Counted from the first letter of the stretch, positions 8,101-16,615 are shown. The stretch: DNA of 64,000 bases from Streptomyces sp. NBC_01750 (GCF_035918095.1 NZ_CP109137.1:1552001-1616000), one strand, 5' to 3'. Made by a program: numbers and translations. The notes: generated by a model from the letters alone, not told the origin.

Positions 8101-9438
8101 TTACTGGTTGCCGCAGGCGGACGCGCCGGAGGCGTCGAGCCAGGGCAGATCGTGTCCCATCCGGTCCCGCTTGGTGCGCAGATACCGGAGGTTGTGCTCG
8201 CCCGCTTGAACGGGCATCGGCTCGCGGCCGTCGACCGTGAGGCCGTGGCGGACGAGCGCGGCGATCTTGTCGGGGTTGTTGGTCATCAGCCGGAGGCTGC
8301 GTACGCCGAGGTCCTCGAGGATCTGCGCGCCCGCGCCGTAGTCGCGGGCGTCGGCGGGGAGGCCGAGTTCGAGATTGGCGTCGAGGGTGTCGCGGCCGCG
8401 CTCCTGGAGTTCGTACGCACGCAGCTTGGACAGCAGGCCGATGCCACGGCCCTCGTGGCCGCGCAGATAGACGACGACGCCGCGGCCGGCCTTCGTGATG
8501 TGCTCCATGGAGGCCTGCAGCTGGGGGCCGCAGTCGCAGCGCAGCGAGTGGAAGATGTCGCCGGTCAGGCACTCGGAGTGGACGCGTACGAGGACGTCAT
8601 CGCCGTCGCCGATCTCGCCGTGGACGAGCGCGACATGCTCGACGCCGTCGACGGTGGAGCGGTAGCCGAAAGCGGTGAACTGGCCGAAGGAGGTGGGCAG
8701 ATCGACCTCGGCCTCGCGCTTGACTGTCGGCTCGGAGGTACGGCGGTACGCGATCAGGTCCTCGATGGAGATGATCGTCAGTCCGTGCTTGCGGGCGAAC
8801 GGGATCAGCTCGGGCAGCCGCAGCATCACTCCGTCCTCGCCCGCGATCTCGACGATCGCGCCGGCGGGGCGCAGTCCGGCGAGGCGGGCCAGGTCGACGG
8901 CGGCCTCGGTGTGGCCGTTGCGGACCAGCACCCCGCCGGGCTTGGCGCGGAGCGGGAAGACATGACCGGGGCGTACGAAATCGGAAGCCTCGGCCCTGCC
9001 GCCGGCCAGCAGCTGGAGGGTGGTTGCGCGGTCGGCCGCGGAGATACCGGTGGTGACGCCGAAGGCCGGGCCCGCGTCGACGGAGACGGTGAACGCCGTC
9101 CGCATCGACTCGGTGTTGTGCTCGACCATCTGCGGCAGGTCGAGCCGCTCCAGCTCCTCACCCTCCATAGGAGCGCAGATCAGGCCGCGGCACTCGCTCA
9201 TCATGAAGGCGACGATCTCGGGTGTGGCCTTCTCGGCGGCGATGACGAGGTCGCCCTCGTTCTCGCGGTCCTCGTCGTCGACGACCACGACGGGCCTTCC
9301 CGCCGCGATGTCGCGGATGGCCTGCTCCACCGGGTCGAGGGCGAAGTCCTCGACATTGTCGGTGGAGTACCAGGTGGGCGTCGAGGGGGTGGCGCGAGGC
9401 GCCTCGGGCAGGGTGGTGGGTGACGGGCGGGAAGTCAT
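8101..9438 (-). CDS. ribBA: Bifunctional 3,4-dihydroxy-2-butanone-4-phosphate synthase / GTP cyclohydrolase II
   Basis: 445 residues carrying both entry reactions of riboflavin synthesis. The N-terminal DHBP synthase domain (residues ~25-230) shows [15 protein letters not shown] and [12 protein letters not shown]. The C-terminal GTP cyclohydrolase II domain (~235-430) has the zinc-binding [19 protein letters not shown] with its three cysteines, and GHEGRGIGL. Both halves look intact. The start ATG at 9438 overlaps the ribM stop by four bases and has GAAGGAG upstream; the much longer open frame leftward is not family sequence. Controlled with the operon by the FMN riboswitch at 11934-12060. 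Confidence 0.95.
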   Translation of the reverse strand: MTSRPSPTTLPEAPRATPSTPTWYSTDNVEDFALDPVEQAIRDIAAGRPVVVVDDEDRENEGDLVIAAEKATPEIVAFMMSECRGLICAPMEGEELERLDLPQMVEHNTESMRTAFTVSVDAGPAFGVTTGISAADRATTLQLLAGGRAEASDFVRPGHVFPLRAKPGGVLVRNGHTEAAVDLARLAGLRPAGAIVEIAGEDGVMLRLPELIPFARKHGLTIISIEDLIAYRRTSEPTVKREAEVDLPTSFGQFTAFGYRSTVDGVEHVALVHGEIGDGDDVLVRVHSECLTGDIFHSLRCDCGPQLQASMEHITKAGRGVVVYLRGHEGRGIGLLSKLRAYELQERGRDTLDANLELGLPADARDYGAGAQILEDLGVRSLRLMTNNPDKIAALVRHGLTVDGREPMPVQAGEHNLRYLRTKRDRMGHDLPWLDASGASACGNQ

Positions 9439-10088
9439 GCTGCCGCTCCTTCCAGGGAGGGCTTGGCGCTCGTACGGGAGCGCAGCCACCAGTCGCGCAT
9501 GCCCCACAGGACGAGCGCGCCGTAAATGATGTAGACGAAACCGGAGAAGGCGAAGCCGTTGGCGAAGTTGAGCGGGACGCCGACGAGATCGACCAGCAGC
9601 CAGGCGAACCAGAACTCGACGAGGCCGCGCGCCTGGGCGTACATGGCGATCAGAGTGCCGACGAAGATGTACGCGTCGGGCCACGGGTCCCAGGAGAGCG
9701 ACGGCTCCAGGGTGAAGAGCCCGGCGACGGCGACGGTGCCGATTGCCGCGGCGGCGACGAGGAGTACGCGCTCGCGCCGGCTCGCGAAGCGGATGGCGAT
9801 CGAGCCGTCCTGGGCCTGCTGCCGGCCACGGGTCCACTGCCACCAGCCCCACGCGGCGACGACCATGACCACGACCTGCTTGCCCGCGCTGCCGGTCAGA
9901 TGTGACGAGGCGAACGCGGCGAAGAGAATGACTCCGGAGACGAACTGCACCGGCCAGGTCCATATGGAGCGCCGCCAGCCGAGCGCGAGCGCGATCAGAC
10001 CGATCGTGTTACCGATCATGTCGGACCACTTGATGTGCTGCTCGAAGGCGGTGAACGCCTCGGAGTTCAGCCAGGACACTGCGCTCAC
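9435..10088 (-). CDS. ribM: RibM/PnuC-family riboflavin transporter
   Basis: 217-residue integral membrane protein with about seven hydrophobic helices and the Trp-rich signature of PnuC transporters ([10 protein letters not shown], and [20 protein letters not shown]). PnuC itself takes up nicotinamide riboside. In actinobacteria, copies embedded in FMN-riboswitch rib operons are riboflavin transporters (RibM of Streptomyces davaonensis and Corynebacterium). Its place between ribE and ribBA, with four-base ATGA overlaps on both sides, strongly supports that assignment. Riboflavin as substrate is therefore inferred from context and family. Confidence 0.88.
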   Translation of the reverse strand: MSAVSWLNSEAFTAFEQHIKWSDMIGNTIGLIALALGWRRSIWTWPVQFVSGVILFAAFASSHLTGSAGKQVVVMVVAAWGWWQWTRGRQQAQDGSIAIRFASRRERVLLVAAAAIGTVAVAGLFTLEPSLSWDPWPDAYIFVGTLIAMYAQARGLVEFWFAWLLVDLVGVPLNFANGFAFSGFVYIIYGALVLWGMRDWWLRSRTSAKPSLEGAAA

Positions 10089-10693
10089 TTCGCGGACTCC
10101 TCGGAGCCGGCGCCGAGCAGCCGCTCGACGTACTTGGCGATGACGTCGACCTCGAGGTTGACCGGGTCGCCGGGCTGCTTGATGCCGAGCGTGGTCAGCG
10201 CGAGGGTGGTGGGGATGAGGCTGAGGGTGAAGTAGTCGGGGCCCGCGTCGACGACGGTCAGGCTGACCCCGTCGACGGTGATCGAGCCCTTCTCGACGAC
10301 ATAGCGGGAGAGGTCGGCGGGGAGGGAGATCTTCACGATCTCCCAGTTCTCCGACGGCTTCCGCTCGACGATGGTGCCGGTACCGTCCACATGGCCCTGC
10401 ACGATGTGGCCGCCGAGCCTGTCGCCGACGGCCATCGGCCGCTCCAGGTTGACGCGGGAGCCTTCCGCGAGCGCGCCGAGGCTGGAGCGGTTGAGGGTCT
10501 CGGCCATCACATCGGCGGTGAACTCGCCGTCGCCGAAGTCGACGACTGTGAGACAGACGCCGTTGACGGCGATCGAGTCCCCGTGCTTCGCGTCTTCGGT
10601 GACGACGGGGCCGCGCAGTCGGAAGCGGGAGGAGTCGCCGAGCTTCTCGACGGCGGTCACCTCACCCAACTCTTCGACGATTCCGGTGAACAC
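10085..10693 (-). CDS. ribE: Riboflavin synthase, alpha subunit
   Basis: Dismutates two 6,7-dimethyl-8-ribityllumazine molecules to riboflavin. 202 residues made of two homologous lumazine-binding barrels: MFTGIVEELG opens the first with GDSIAVNGVCLTV, and the second has KGSITVDGVSLTV near residue 135. The internal repeat is the family hallmark. The start directly abuts the ribD stop (10694) and the stop overlaps ribM by four bases. Called ribC in some nomenclatures. Confidence 0.95.
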   Translation of the reverse strand: MFTGIVEELGEVTAVEKLGDSSRFRLRGPVVTEDAKHGDSIAVNGVCLTVVDFGDGEFTADVMAETLNRSSLGALAEGSRVNLERPMAVGDRLGGHIVQGHVDGTGTIVERKPSENWEIVKISLPADLSRYVVEKGSITVDGVSLTVVDAGPDYFTLSLIPTTLALTTLGIKQPGDPVNLEVDVIAKYVERLLGAGSEESAK

Positions 10694-11779
10694 TCAGCGC
10701 TCCTTCGGGGCGGTGGCGGGTGTGGCGGTAACGCGCAGATCGGGGCCGATGCGTACGGTCTCGGTCATGTCGAGCCGCAACGCTTCGGCGATCGTGGAGA
10801 TTCCGGCGCCGGCGAGGGCGGTGCGGCCTGCGCCGAGGAGTACGGGGGCGAGATAACCGACGACCTTGTCGACGGCTCCCGCGGCGACGAATGCTCCGGC
10901 AAGCGTCGGGCCGCCTTCGAGGAGTACGGAGCGGACGCCGCGCTGGTGCAGGGCTTCCAACAGGGCCGGTACGGACAGGCCGTTCGCCGCGCGAGGCAGC
11001 CGTACGACATCGCGCAGTCCGGTCTCGGCGTCCTCGGCGACCGCGATCAGCGTGGGCGCGGCGTCGTCGAGGACGCGGGCGCCGGGCTTGACGGCGGTAC
11101 CTTCTGTGTCGACGACCACGCGCAGCGGCTGGACGGCGCCTTCGATGCCGCGGATCGCGAGGTGCGGGTCGTCGGCGCGGGCCGTGCCGGAGCCGACGAT
11201 CACCGCGTCGGCCTCGGCGCGCAGCCGGTGGACGTCGGCGCGGGACTCGGGCGAGGTGATCCAGCGGCTGGTGCCGTCCTGCGCGGCGATACGGCCGTCG
11301 AGGGTCGCGGCGTACTTCCACAGAACGTAGGGGCGGCCGAGGCGTACAGAGGTGAGCCAGGCGATGTTGCCCGCTTCGGCCTGGTCGGCGAGGAGGCCCT
11401 GCTCGACCTGGACTCCGGCGGCGCGCAGACTGTCCGCGCCACCGGTGGCCTGTGCGGTCGGGTCGCCGACGGCGTACACGACCCGTTCGATCCCGGCCTC
11501 GACAAGGGCCTGGGCGCAGGGCCCGGTGCGGCCGGTGTGGTTACAGGGCTCGAGGGTGACGTACGCGGTGCCGCCGCGGGCGCGCTCTTTGGCCTCTCGC
11601 AGTGCGTGGACCTCGGCGTGCGGGCCGCCTGCGCGCCGGTGGAAGCCGGCACCTGCGGGCTGTCCGGAGGCATCGAGGATGACGCACCCGACAACCGGGT
11701 TGGGGCTGGTGGAGCCGAGTCCGCGGGCGGCGAGCAGAATCGCTCGGCGCATGGCGTCCGTGTCGGCTGCGGTGGCCAC
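10694..11779 (-). CDS. ribD: Bifunctional diaminohydroxyphosphoribosylaminopyrimidine deaminase / reductase
   Basis: Steps 2 and 3 of riboflavin synthesis. 361 residues. The N-terminal cytidine-deaminase-like domain has the zinc motif GPHAEVHAL and PCNHTGRTGPC; the C-terminal reductase domain carries GRPYVLWKYAATLDGRIA and LLEGGPTLAGAFV. The GTG start at 11779 has AGGAGG six bases upstream. It is the first gene of the operon, 155 bases downstream of the FMN riboswitch. Confidence 0.94.
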   Translation of the reverse strand: MATAADTDAMRRAILLAARGLGSTSPNPVVGCVILDASGQPAGAGFHRRAGGPHAEVHALREAKERARGGTAYVTLEPCNHTGRTGPCAQALVEAGIERVVYAVGDPTAQATGGADSLRAAGVQVEQGLLADQAEAGNIAWLTSVRLGRPYVLWKYAATLDGRIAAQDGTSRWITSPESRADVHRLRAEADAVIVGSGTARADDPHLAIRGIEGAVQPLRVVVDTEGTAVKPGARVLDDAAPTLIAVAEDAETGLRDVVRLPRAANGLSVPALLEALHQRGVRSVLLEGGPTLAGAFVAAGAVDKVVGYLAPVLLGAGRTALAGAGISTIAEALRLDMTETVRIGPDLRVTATPATAPKER

Positions 11780-11876
11780 CGGGTCCTCCTGCCTCTTCGG
11801 GCACGGACTCCGGGGCCTGTCGATGACGACAGAGAGCGGGACAATGCTTCACAGCGACGCCGGGACCGAGCGCACC

Positions 11877-11896
11877 GATCGCCGAATACGGCGATC
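11877..11896 (-). promoter_or_regulatory. Hairpin in the riboswitch expression platform
   Basis: Eight-base perfect arms GATCGCCG (11877-11884) and CGGCGATC (11889-11896) around AATA, between the FMN aptamer and the ribD start. It lacks a U tract. It may be part of a switching structure rather than a classical terminator. Confidence 0.4.
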
Positions 11897-11933
11897 AGCC
11901 ACTACGGCCGGCGTACCGGAAAGGTCGCCCGCC

Positions 11934-12060
11934 GCGCACTGCCTCCCATCCGGACTTTCACCGTCGGTCCAGGAATTTCACCTGGTCAACCGGCCGCTGG
12001 ATGCGGACGGGTCGCGGACTGTAACCGCCGGTTCGGAATTACACCGACCCCGGAGTGCGC
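11934..12060 (-). ncRNA. FMN riboswitch (RFN element)
   Basis: Read on the minus strand, the element is closed by P1 arms GCGCACT/AGTGCGC (12060-12054 with 11940-11934). It contains the conserved RFN segments GGTGTAATTCCGAACCGGC, GCGGTTACAGTCC, GGTGAAATTCCTGGACCGAC and GGTGAAAGTCCGGATGGGA. These match the consensus of FMN-binding riboswitches. It controls ribD-ribE-ribM-ribBA-ribH by flavin feedback. Confidence 0.95.
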
Positions 12061-12068
12061 TGCTGCTG

Positions 12069-12098
12069 ATACAGGGCCAGTGTGCCACGCCCGGTCAA
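12069..12098 (-). promoter_or_regulatory. Promoter of the riboflavin operon
   Basis: On the minus strand TTGACC (12098-12093), an 18-base spacer and CTGTAT (12074-12069). Initiation about seven bases later would fall right at the start of the riboswitch P1 helix, which supports the assignment. Confidence 0.6.
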
Positions 12099-12164
12099 GG
12101 GCCATGCGAGTGAACAGCTGTGGGCTGACTCACAAGCTCGTATCGGATGGCTGATTCAGACCTA

Positions 12165-12194
12165 TTGACCGCCCTGGTCTAGTCCAATTACTCT
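12165..12194 (+). promoter_or_regulatory. Orphan rightward promoter
   Basis: TTGACC (12165-12170), 18-base spacer, TACTCT (12189-12194). The spacer is almost entirely occupied by a DasR-like box. There is no gene on this strand until the MFS gene at 13615; what lies ahead is a hairpin and the antisense of the ROK gene. Confidence 0.6.
12173..12188. promoter_or_regulatory. DasR-responsive-element-like operator
   Basis: CCTGGTCTAGTCCAAT matches the DasR consensus ACTGGTCTAGACCACT at 13 of 16 positions, including the core TGGTCTAG-CCA. DasR is the GntR-family N-acetylglucosamine regulator of chitin genes in Streptomyces. In S. coelicolor I recall a chitinase gene at the equivalent place; no chitinase gene is present here. 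Confidence 0.6.
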
Positions 12195-12229
12195 CTGCGG
12201 CACCTCCTCGGATTCTGGGGTGTCGACCG

Positions 12230-12264
12230 CCCGGCGGCGGAGTCCGGCCCTTGCCGCCGCCGGG
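12230..12264. terminator. Strong hairpin between ROK gene and rib promoter
   Basis: Eleven-base perfect arms CCCGGCGGCGG (12230-12240) and CCGCCGCCGGG (12254-12264). It is well placed to end the leftward ROK transcript before the rib promoter. On the other strand it would end any transcript from the orphan promoter after about 65 nt. Confidence 0.55.
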
Positions 12265-12353
12265 CTTCGCGCCGCTGCGAGCAGCCGTCCCGGACGGCCC
12301 GGTCAGAACGATTGCGACACGCCGCGACTCACACGCACGGTGGTGCCATGCGC

Positions 12354-13523
12354 TCACGCGCCCGGTGCGAAGAGTTCGTCCTGGGCCGCCTCGCGCGCCG
12401 CCAGCAGCGCGCCGCTCAGGACCGCGGCGCCCCCGAGCACTCCCGCCCGTACCTCGGTACGCAGCGGAGAGAGCTCGGCCAGCCGGGCCTCGACCCGGGC
12501 GGCCAGTTCCGCGCCACCGGCATGGCCGACCTCCCCGCCGAGGACCACACACCCCGGGTCGAGGACGGAGGCGACCGCGGCCGCGCCGAGGGCGAGACGG
12601 TCGGCGAAGGCGTCGAGAAAGCCGTCCCGGCCGGCCGTTACGGCCGCCCGTACAACCGCCGCGGCCCTCGGTTCCCCGGACCGCGGCACCTCGATGCCGT
12701 GCCGGTCGGCGAGCGCGCAGACCGCGGCGGACGCGGCCAGCGAGTGGAAGCCGCCCTCGCAGTCGACCCCGCTCGGCAGTCCCGTCGTGCCGGGTACCGG
12801 CAGGAAGCCGATCTCACCCGCCCCGCCCGACGCACCTCGGCGGAGTCTGCCGTCGAGGAAGAGCGCCGCGCCGATCCCGTGGCCGAGCCACAGCAGCGCG
12901 AAGGTGTCGCGGTCGCGGGCCGCACCCAGGCGCTGTTCGGCCACGGCGGCCAGGTTGGTCTCGTTCTCGACGAGGACCCTGGCAGGCAGCCGCTCCTGGA
13001 GTGCGGCGACGAGGCGGCGGTGCCAGGCGGGCAGGCCGGAGGTGTGGCGCAGTTCGCCGGTGGCCGGGTCGATCAGGCCGGGCGCGCCGATGCCGACGCT
13101 GTGCAGCCGGGCCGCGCCCGCCTCGTGGGCCGTCCGTTCCAGGAGTGCGACCGCCCGCTCGACGGCGGGCCCGGTGCCGGTGTCGCCGCCGATGGGAAGT
13201 GAGGCCTCGGCAAGGGTCACGCCGAGCAGATCGGCGACGACGACGGTCACGCTCCGGGTCCGTACATCGAGAGCGGCCAGGTGCGCGCGGTCGGCGACGA
13301 TCCCGTACAGCCGGGCATTGGGGCCCCGGCGCTCGGCGCCCGCCTCGCCGACGATCCGGATCAGACCGGACATCTGCAGCCGCTCCACCAGATCGGCGAC
13401 GCTGGGACGGGAGAGTCCGGTCATGGTCTTCAGCTGCCCTGCCGTCAACGGGCCTTCCTGCTGCAGCAGTCGGAGGGCGAGCCGGTCGTTGATGACCCGG
13501 GCGGTGCTCGGGGATGCGGGCAT
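12354..13523 (-). CDS. ROK-family transcriptional regulator
   Basis: 389 residues. An N-terminal winged helix-turn-helix (residues ~10-70, LTAGQLKTMTGLSRPSVADLVERL) is joined to a sugar-kinase-like ROK domain with VENETNLAAVAEQRLG and the glycine-rich GIGAALFLDGRLRRGASGGAGEIGF. The usual CxCGxxGC zinc motif is reduced to DCEGGFHS, so zinc binding and kinase activity are doubtful and a pure sugar-responsive repressor is likely. The ATG at 13523 is preferred because AAGGA precedes it; an ATG at 13544 has none. It is divergent from an MFS gene across a 91-base region with an inverted repeat, suggesting control of that transporter and itself. Confidence 0.88.
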   Translation of the reverse strand: MPASPSTARVINDRLALRLLQQEGPLTAGQLKTMTGLSRPSVADLVERLQMSGLIRIVGEAGAERRGPNARLYGIVADRAHLAALDVRTRSVTVVVADLLGVTLAEASLPIGGDTGTGPAVERAVALLERTAHEAGAARLHSVGIGAPGLIDPATGELRHTSGLPAWHRRLVAALQERLPARVLVENETNLAAVAEQRLGAARDRDTFALLWLGHGIGAALFLDGRLRRGASGGAGEIGFLPVPGTTGLPSGVDCEGGFHSLAASAAVCALADRHGIEVPRSGEPRAAAVVRAAVTAGRDGFLDAFADRLALGAAAVASVLDPGCVVLGGEVGHAGGAELAARVEARLAELSPLRTEVRAGVLGGAAVLSGALLAAREAAQDELFAPGA

Positions 13524-13558
13524 GCCGGAATCCTTCCAGATCACTGCCCGCCGCTATT

Positions 13559-13579
13559 TATCAGGCAGGGTTCCTGATA
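13559..13579. promoter_or_regulatory. Inverted repeat operator in the ROK/MFS divergent region
   Basis: TATCAGG (13559-13565), seven bases, CCTGATA (13573-13579): a perfect 7-7-7 palindrome in an AT-richer patch (flanked by CTATT and GTTTAC) midway between the two divergent start codons. It is the obvious candidate binding site of the ROK regulator, by inference. Confidence 0.6.
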
Positions 13580-13614
13580 GTTTACGCGGGACTTCTGTGG
13601 GGAGGGGCACAGGC

Positions 13615-14838
13615 ATGGCCGGCGAAGTGGTCTTCGGACAGAGCCAGTTGAAGCGCGCGCGGTACGCCGTGGCCGCCGTCTTCTGTGTGCACGGCGCGGT
13701 CACCGGCAGCTTCGCCACCCGCATCCCCTGGATCCAGGAGCATGCGGCGGTCGGCGCGGGGCAGCTCGGTCTCGCGCTCGCCTTCCCGGCGCTGGGCGCA
13801 TCCGTGGCGATGCCGCTGGCCGGCGCGATCAGCCACCGCTTCGGCGCCCGCAACGCGCTGCGCGGCCTGATCACGCTGTGGACGCTCTCGCTGACCCTGC
13901 CGTCCTTCGCCCCGAATCTGCTCGCCCTCTGTACGGCGCTGTTCGTGTTCGGCGCCACGGCGGGCATGGCGGACGTGGCGATGAACGCCCTGGGTGTCGA
14001 GATCGAGAACCGCCTCGACCGCTCGATCATGTCCGGGCTGCACGGCATGTGGAGTGCCGGTGCGCTGATCGGCTCCGCGGGCGGTACTCTCGCCGCGCAT
14101 CTCGGCAGCGACGCCCGGCTGCACCACGCCGTCGCCGCCGCGGTACTGACCACGCTCGGTCTGATCGCCTGTCAGGGCCTACTGGATCTGCGCAGCGCGC
14201 CCCACGAGGAGCCGCCTCGTTTCGCGCTGCCGCCCAGGTCGGCGATCGTCATCGGCGCGGTCGGGTTCTGCGCGGTGTTCGCGGAGGGCGCGAGCCTGGA
14301 CTGGTCGGCGGTCTTTCTGCGGGACGAACTGGGTACATCGGCCGGCCTCGCGGCCGCATCCACCACCGCGTTCGCGCTGACCATGGCGGTGGCGCGGCTC
14401 GCGGGCGACCGCATCGTGGACCGCTTCGGACCGGTGCGCACGGTGCGGGCGGGCGGTGTACTGGCGACCGCGGGCGGACTGCTGGTGGTCGTGGCGCCCC
14501 ATCCGGCCGTGGCGATGACCGGCTTCGGGTTCATCGGACTCGGTGTGGCCGTCGTGGTGCCGCTCGCCTTCGCGGCGGCGGGGCGCAGCGGCCCCCATCC
14601 CAGCCAGGCCATCGCCGGCGTCGCCACCATCACCTACACCTCGGGACTCATCGCTCCCTCGGCGATCGGCGCGGTCGCCGACGCCACCAGCCTGGTCGTC
14701 TCTTTCGGTCTGGTGACGGCGCTCGCGTGCGGCCTGATCGTGGGCGCGGGAGTGCTGCGCTCGGCCGGCCGGGAAACCGCCACGTCAGGCACGACTGACG
14801 CGGTGAGGCGGGCGGATCGCAGCCCCGCCGGCGATTGA
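13615..14838 (+). CDS. Major facilitator superfamily transporter
   Basis: 407 residues with about twelve transmembrane helices. The second to third helix loop reads SHRFGARNALRG, an MFS motif-A variant, and a second copy DRIVDRFGPVRTVRAG occurs after the central loop at about residue 265. Members of this branch are often annotated as sugar or fucose permeases; substrate unknown. GGGGAGGGG lies upstream of the ATG at 13615. It is divergent from the ROK regulator, which probably represses it, so a sugar or sugar derivative is a reasonable guess. Antisense open frames in this gene are GC artefacts. Confidence 0.87.
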   Translation: MAGEVVFGQSQLKRARYAVAAVFCVHGAVTGSFATRIPWIQEHAAVGAGQLGLALAFPALGASVAMPLAGAISHRFGARNALRGLITLWTLSLTLPSFAPNLLALCTALFVFGATAGMADVAMNALGVEIENRLDRSIMSGLHGMWSAGALIGSAGGTLAAHLGSDARLHHAVAAAVLTTLGLIACQGLLDLRSAPHEEPPRFALPPRSAIVIGAVGFCAVFAEGASLDWSAVFLRDELGTSAGLAAASTTAFALTMAVARLAGDRIVDRFGPVRTVRAGGVLATAGGLLVVVAPHPAVAMTGFGFIGLGVAVVVPLAFAAAGRSGPHPSQAIAGVATITYTSGLIAPSAIGAVADATSLVVSFGLVTALACGLIVGAGVLRSAGRETATSGTTDAVRRADRSPAGD

Positions 14839-14882
14839 GGAGCGGGAGGCGGGGCGGACCCCCGCCGGAGCGGGCGCGCCGC

Positions 14883-15400
14883 TCAGCCCGCGATGGAGTC
14901 GAGCTGTTCGGCGGCGGGCCGCAGCGCCCAGAGGTCACCGCCCGGTGGTGTCTCGAGCCGCGGGACCGCCGCCCTGGCCTGCCCGTCGCCGGCGTCGGCC
15001 GCCGCGTGCACCACATCACTCGCCGCCTACCGGTAGAACTCGAGCTCGGGGTGCGGCCAGGCGGCCGCCCCGGTGGCGGCGGGCAGCAGATGGTCGACCG
15101 CCCTGAACAGGCTCTGCCACTGCGGCCCCCGGTAGTCCCAGGTTTCACGCCGACGTGCCTGCCGATGTCGGCGAGGCGGGCGTACACGACGACCAGGTCG
15201 AAGGCCGAGTAGTGCCGGCTGCGGGTCCGGGCGAGCTCCTGCGGCCGACTGCCGTCCGCGGCTGTCTGCGGGCCGATCCGCCGGGTACGGGCGTCGAGAA
15301 CCGTCCTGCGCGCGAGGCTCCTGTCGCCGGTGACGCAGGAGCCACTGCCGGATTCGGGCACCTCGACGTACGACAGCGGCGACGAGGACAGCGGCGACGA
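14883..15400 (-). pseudogene. Alginate-lyase-family gene remnant (C-terminal part, disrupted)
   Basis: Leftward translation gives the C-terminal half of an alginate lyase family protein in pieces: GDRSLARRTVLDARTRRIG, LARTRSRHYSAFDLVVVYAR and DIGRHVGV, then a frame change near 15143-15150, then DYRGPQWQSLFRAVDHLLPA and AAWPHPELEFYR. An in-frame TAG follows at about 15027, after which VVHAAADAGDGQARAAVPRL to LDSIAG continues to a stop at 14883. The N-terminal half, with the start and most of the catalytic region, is missing. The remnant begins right after the GH6 stop. Two copies of a 15-base repeat (15372-15401) mark the broken edge. Decay is visible; sequencing error could explain one lesion but not the missing half. 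Confidence 0.75.
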
Positions 15401-15401
15401 G
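15372..15401. repeat. Two-copy 15-bp tandem repeat
   Basis: GACAGCGGCGACGAG is repeated head to tail at 15372-15386 and 15387-15401, with GACAGC beginning a third copy. It lies at the junction of the GH6 stop region and the alginate-lyase remnant. Confidence 0.75.
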
Positions 15402-15436
15402 GACAGCAGGCAGGACGACGAGCGCGGCGCGTACCG

Positions 15437-16615
15437 TCAGCCCGTCGCCAACTCGTAGGCGTAATCGGGGGTGAAGGACCCGGCGTCGCCCTTGCAGCCG
15501 TCCGACTCCCCCGGCAGCTTGACCCACAGATAGGCGTCGATCCCCGCCTCGCCGGTGTCGGTGGTCGGCGCGCGGCCGATCGCCCGCCCGGCGGGGTCGC
15601 ACCACTGCCCGGCCGGCGGCGCGCCGTTGCCGTTGCGGCTGGTGTCGATCACCGCCCCGAGGCCCGGTCGGCCGCCGAGCGCCGCCAGCACCCGGCGTGC
15701 GTAGGCCACCTCGTCGGCCGTGCTGTGGAAGTTGGAGACGTTGGTGAAGATGCCGTCGCCGCTGGTGCCTGCCTGGGCCGAGCGCAGCGCGGCGGCCTGC
15801 TCGGCCGCCGGACGCCAACCTGAGTGCCCCGCGTCGAAGTAGACCTTGGCGCGGGGGTTGGCCGCCTTCATCGTCCGCGCCGCGCGCCCGAGGGCTGCGA
15901 AGCGTGCGGACCGCTGTTCGGCGGACAGACAGTCGGCCTGCGCGATCGAGTCGGGTTCGAGGATCACCAGGACCGGTTTGTCGCCGAGACCCGCGGCGAA
16001 CTCCCGGACCCATCCGTCGTACGCGCCGAGGTCCGGTGCCCCGCCCTCGGACGCTCCCCCGCAGTCCCGGTCCGGTATCGCGTAGGCCACCAGGACGGCC
16101 GTGCGGTTCACCGCCGCGGCAGCCGACGTCACCGACCGCACCCTGCCCGTGACCGCACCGGGGTCGTACTCCGTGAACCAGACGGCGCTGGGCCGTGCCG
16201 CGATCCGTGATTCGATCACGGTCCGCCTCGGATCGCTGTGGTGCGCGCGGACCCAGTCCAGCACCTGTGACTCGGGATGCCTGTACAGGACGGCAGGGGC
16301 GGTGTCGTTGCGCGCGCGCCCGGGTGCGACGGACGGGGACGGTGCGGGCGCCCGGCTCGGTGAGGCACTGGGCCGTGGGCGGGTGGGCGTCGCGGACGGT
16401 ACGGCAGGCAACGGTGCGGGGACCGTGGCCTTGGTGACCGAGGGGGCCGCGCGCTTCTTCTCGTCGTCCGCCGACGTCTGCGCCAGCACACCGGCCGCCC
16501 CCGCCGCGGCCGCGGCCGCGACCACGGCCGATGCGGCCACCACCATCGCCCGACGGCGCGCGGCGCGCCGTCGGGCAGCACGCTCGGCACGGAGTTGAGT
16601 ACGGACGCCTGACAC
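15437..16615 (-). CDS. Membrane-anchored or secreted glycoside hydrolase family 6 protein (cellulase/cellobiohydrolase type)
   Basis: 392 residues. A basic N-terminus (RAARRRAARRRAMVV) leads into a hydrophobic helix at about residues 24-44, then a Pro/Ser/Thr-rich linker to residue ~105, then a GH6 catalytic domain. GH6 signatures are plain: VAYAIPDRDCGG with the catalytic acid Asp near 184, VLVILEPDSIAQ with Asp near 222, YFDAGHSGW, GIFTNVSNF and LWVKLPGESDG. The family inverts beta-1,4-glucan linkages, so extracellular cellulose or glucan hydrolysis is likely. The GTG at 16615 has GGAGGGGGAG upstream; a longer ATG start at 16693 adds non-family residues. No carbohydrate-binding module is seen. 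Confidence 0.88.
   Translation of the reverse strand: MSGVRTQLRAERAARRRAARRRAMVVAASAVVAAAAAAGAAGVLAQTSADDEKKRAAPSVTKATVPAPLPAVPSATPTRPRPSASPSRAPAPSPSVAPGRARNDTAPAVLYRHPESQVLDWVRAHHSDPRRTVIESRIAARPSAVWFTEYDPGAVTGRVRSVTSAAAAVNRTAVLVAYAIPDRDCGGASEGGAPDLGAYDGWVREFAAGLGDKPVLVILEPDSIAQADCLSAEQRSARFAALGRAARTMKAANPRAKVYFDAGHSGWRPAAEQAAALRSAQAGTSGDGIFTNVSNFHSTADEVAYARRVLAALGGRPGLGAVIDTSRNGNGAPPAGQWCDPAGRAIGRAPTTDTGEAGIDAYLWVKLPGESDGCKGDAGSFTPDYAYELATG

Noticed and set aside
7528..9423. 631-codon plus-strand frame antisense to ribH and ribBA
   Set aside because: Both enzymes on the minus strand are unmistakable; the antisense frame has no family features.
12220..13614. N-terminal extension of the MFS gene back to 12220
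   Set aside because: It is antisense to the ROK regulator; the ATG at 13615 with GGGGAGGGG upstream gives the proper MFS N-terminus.
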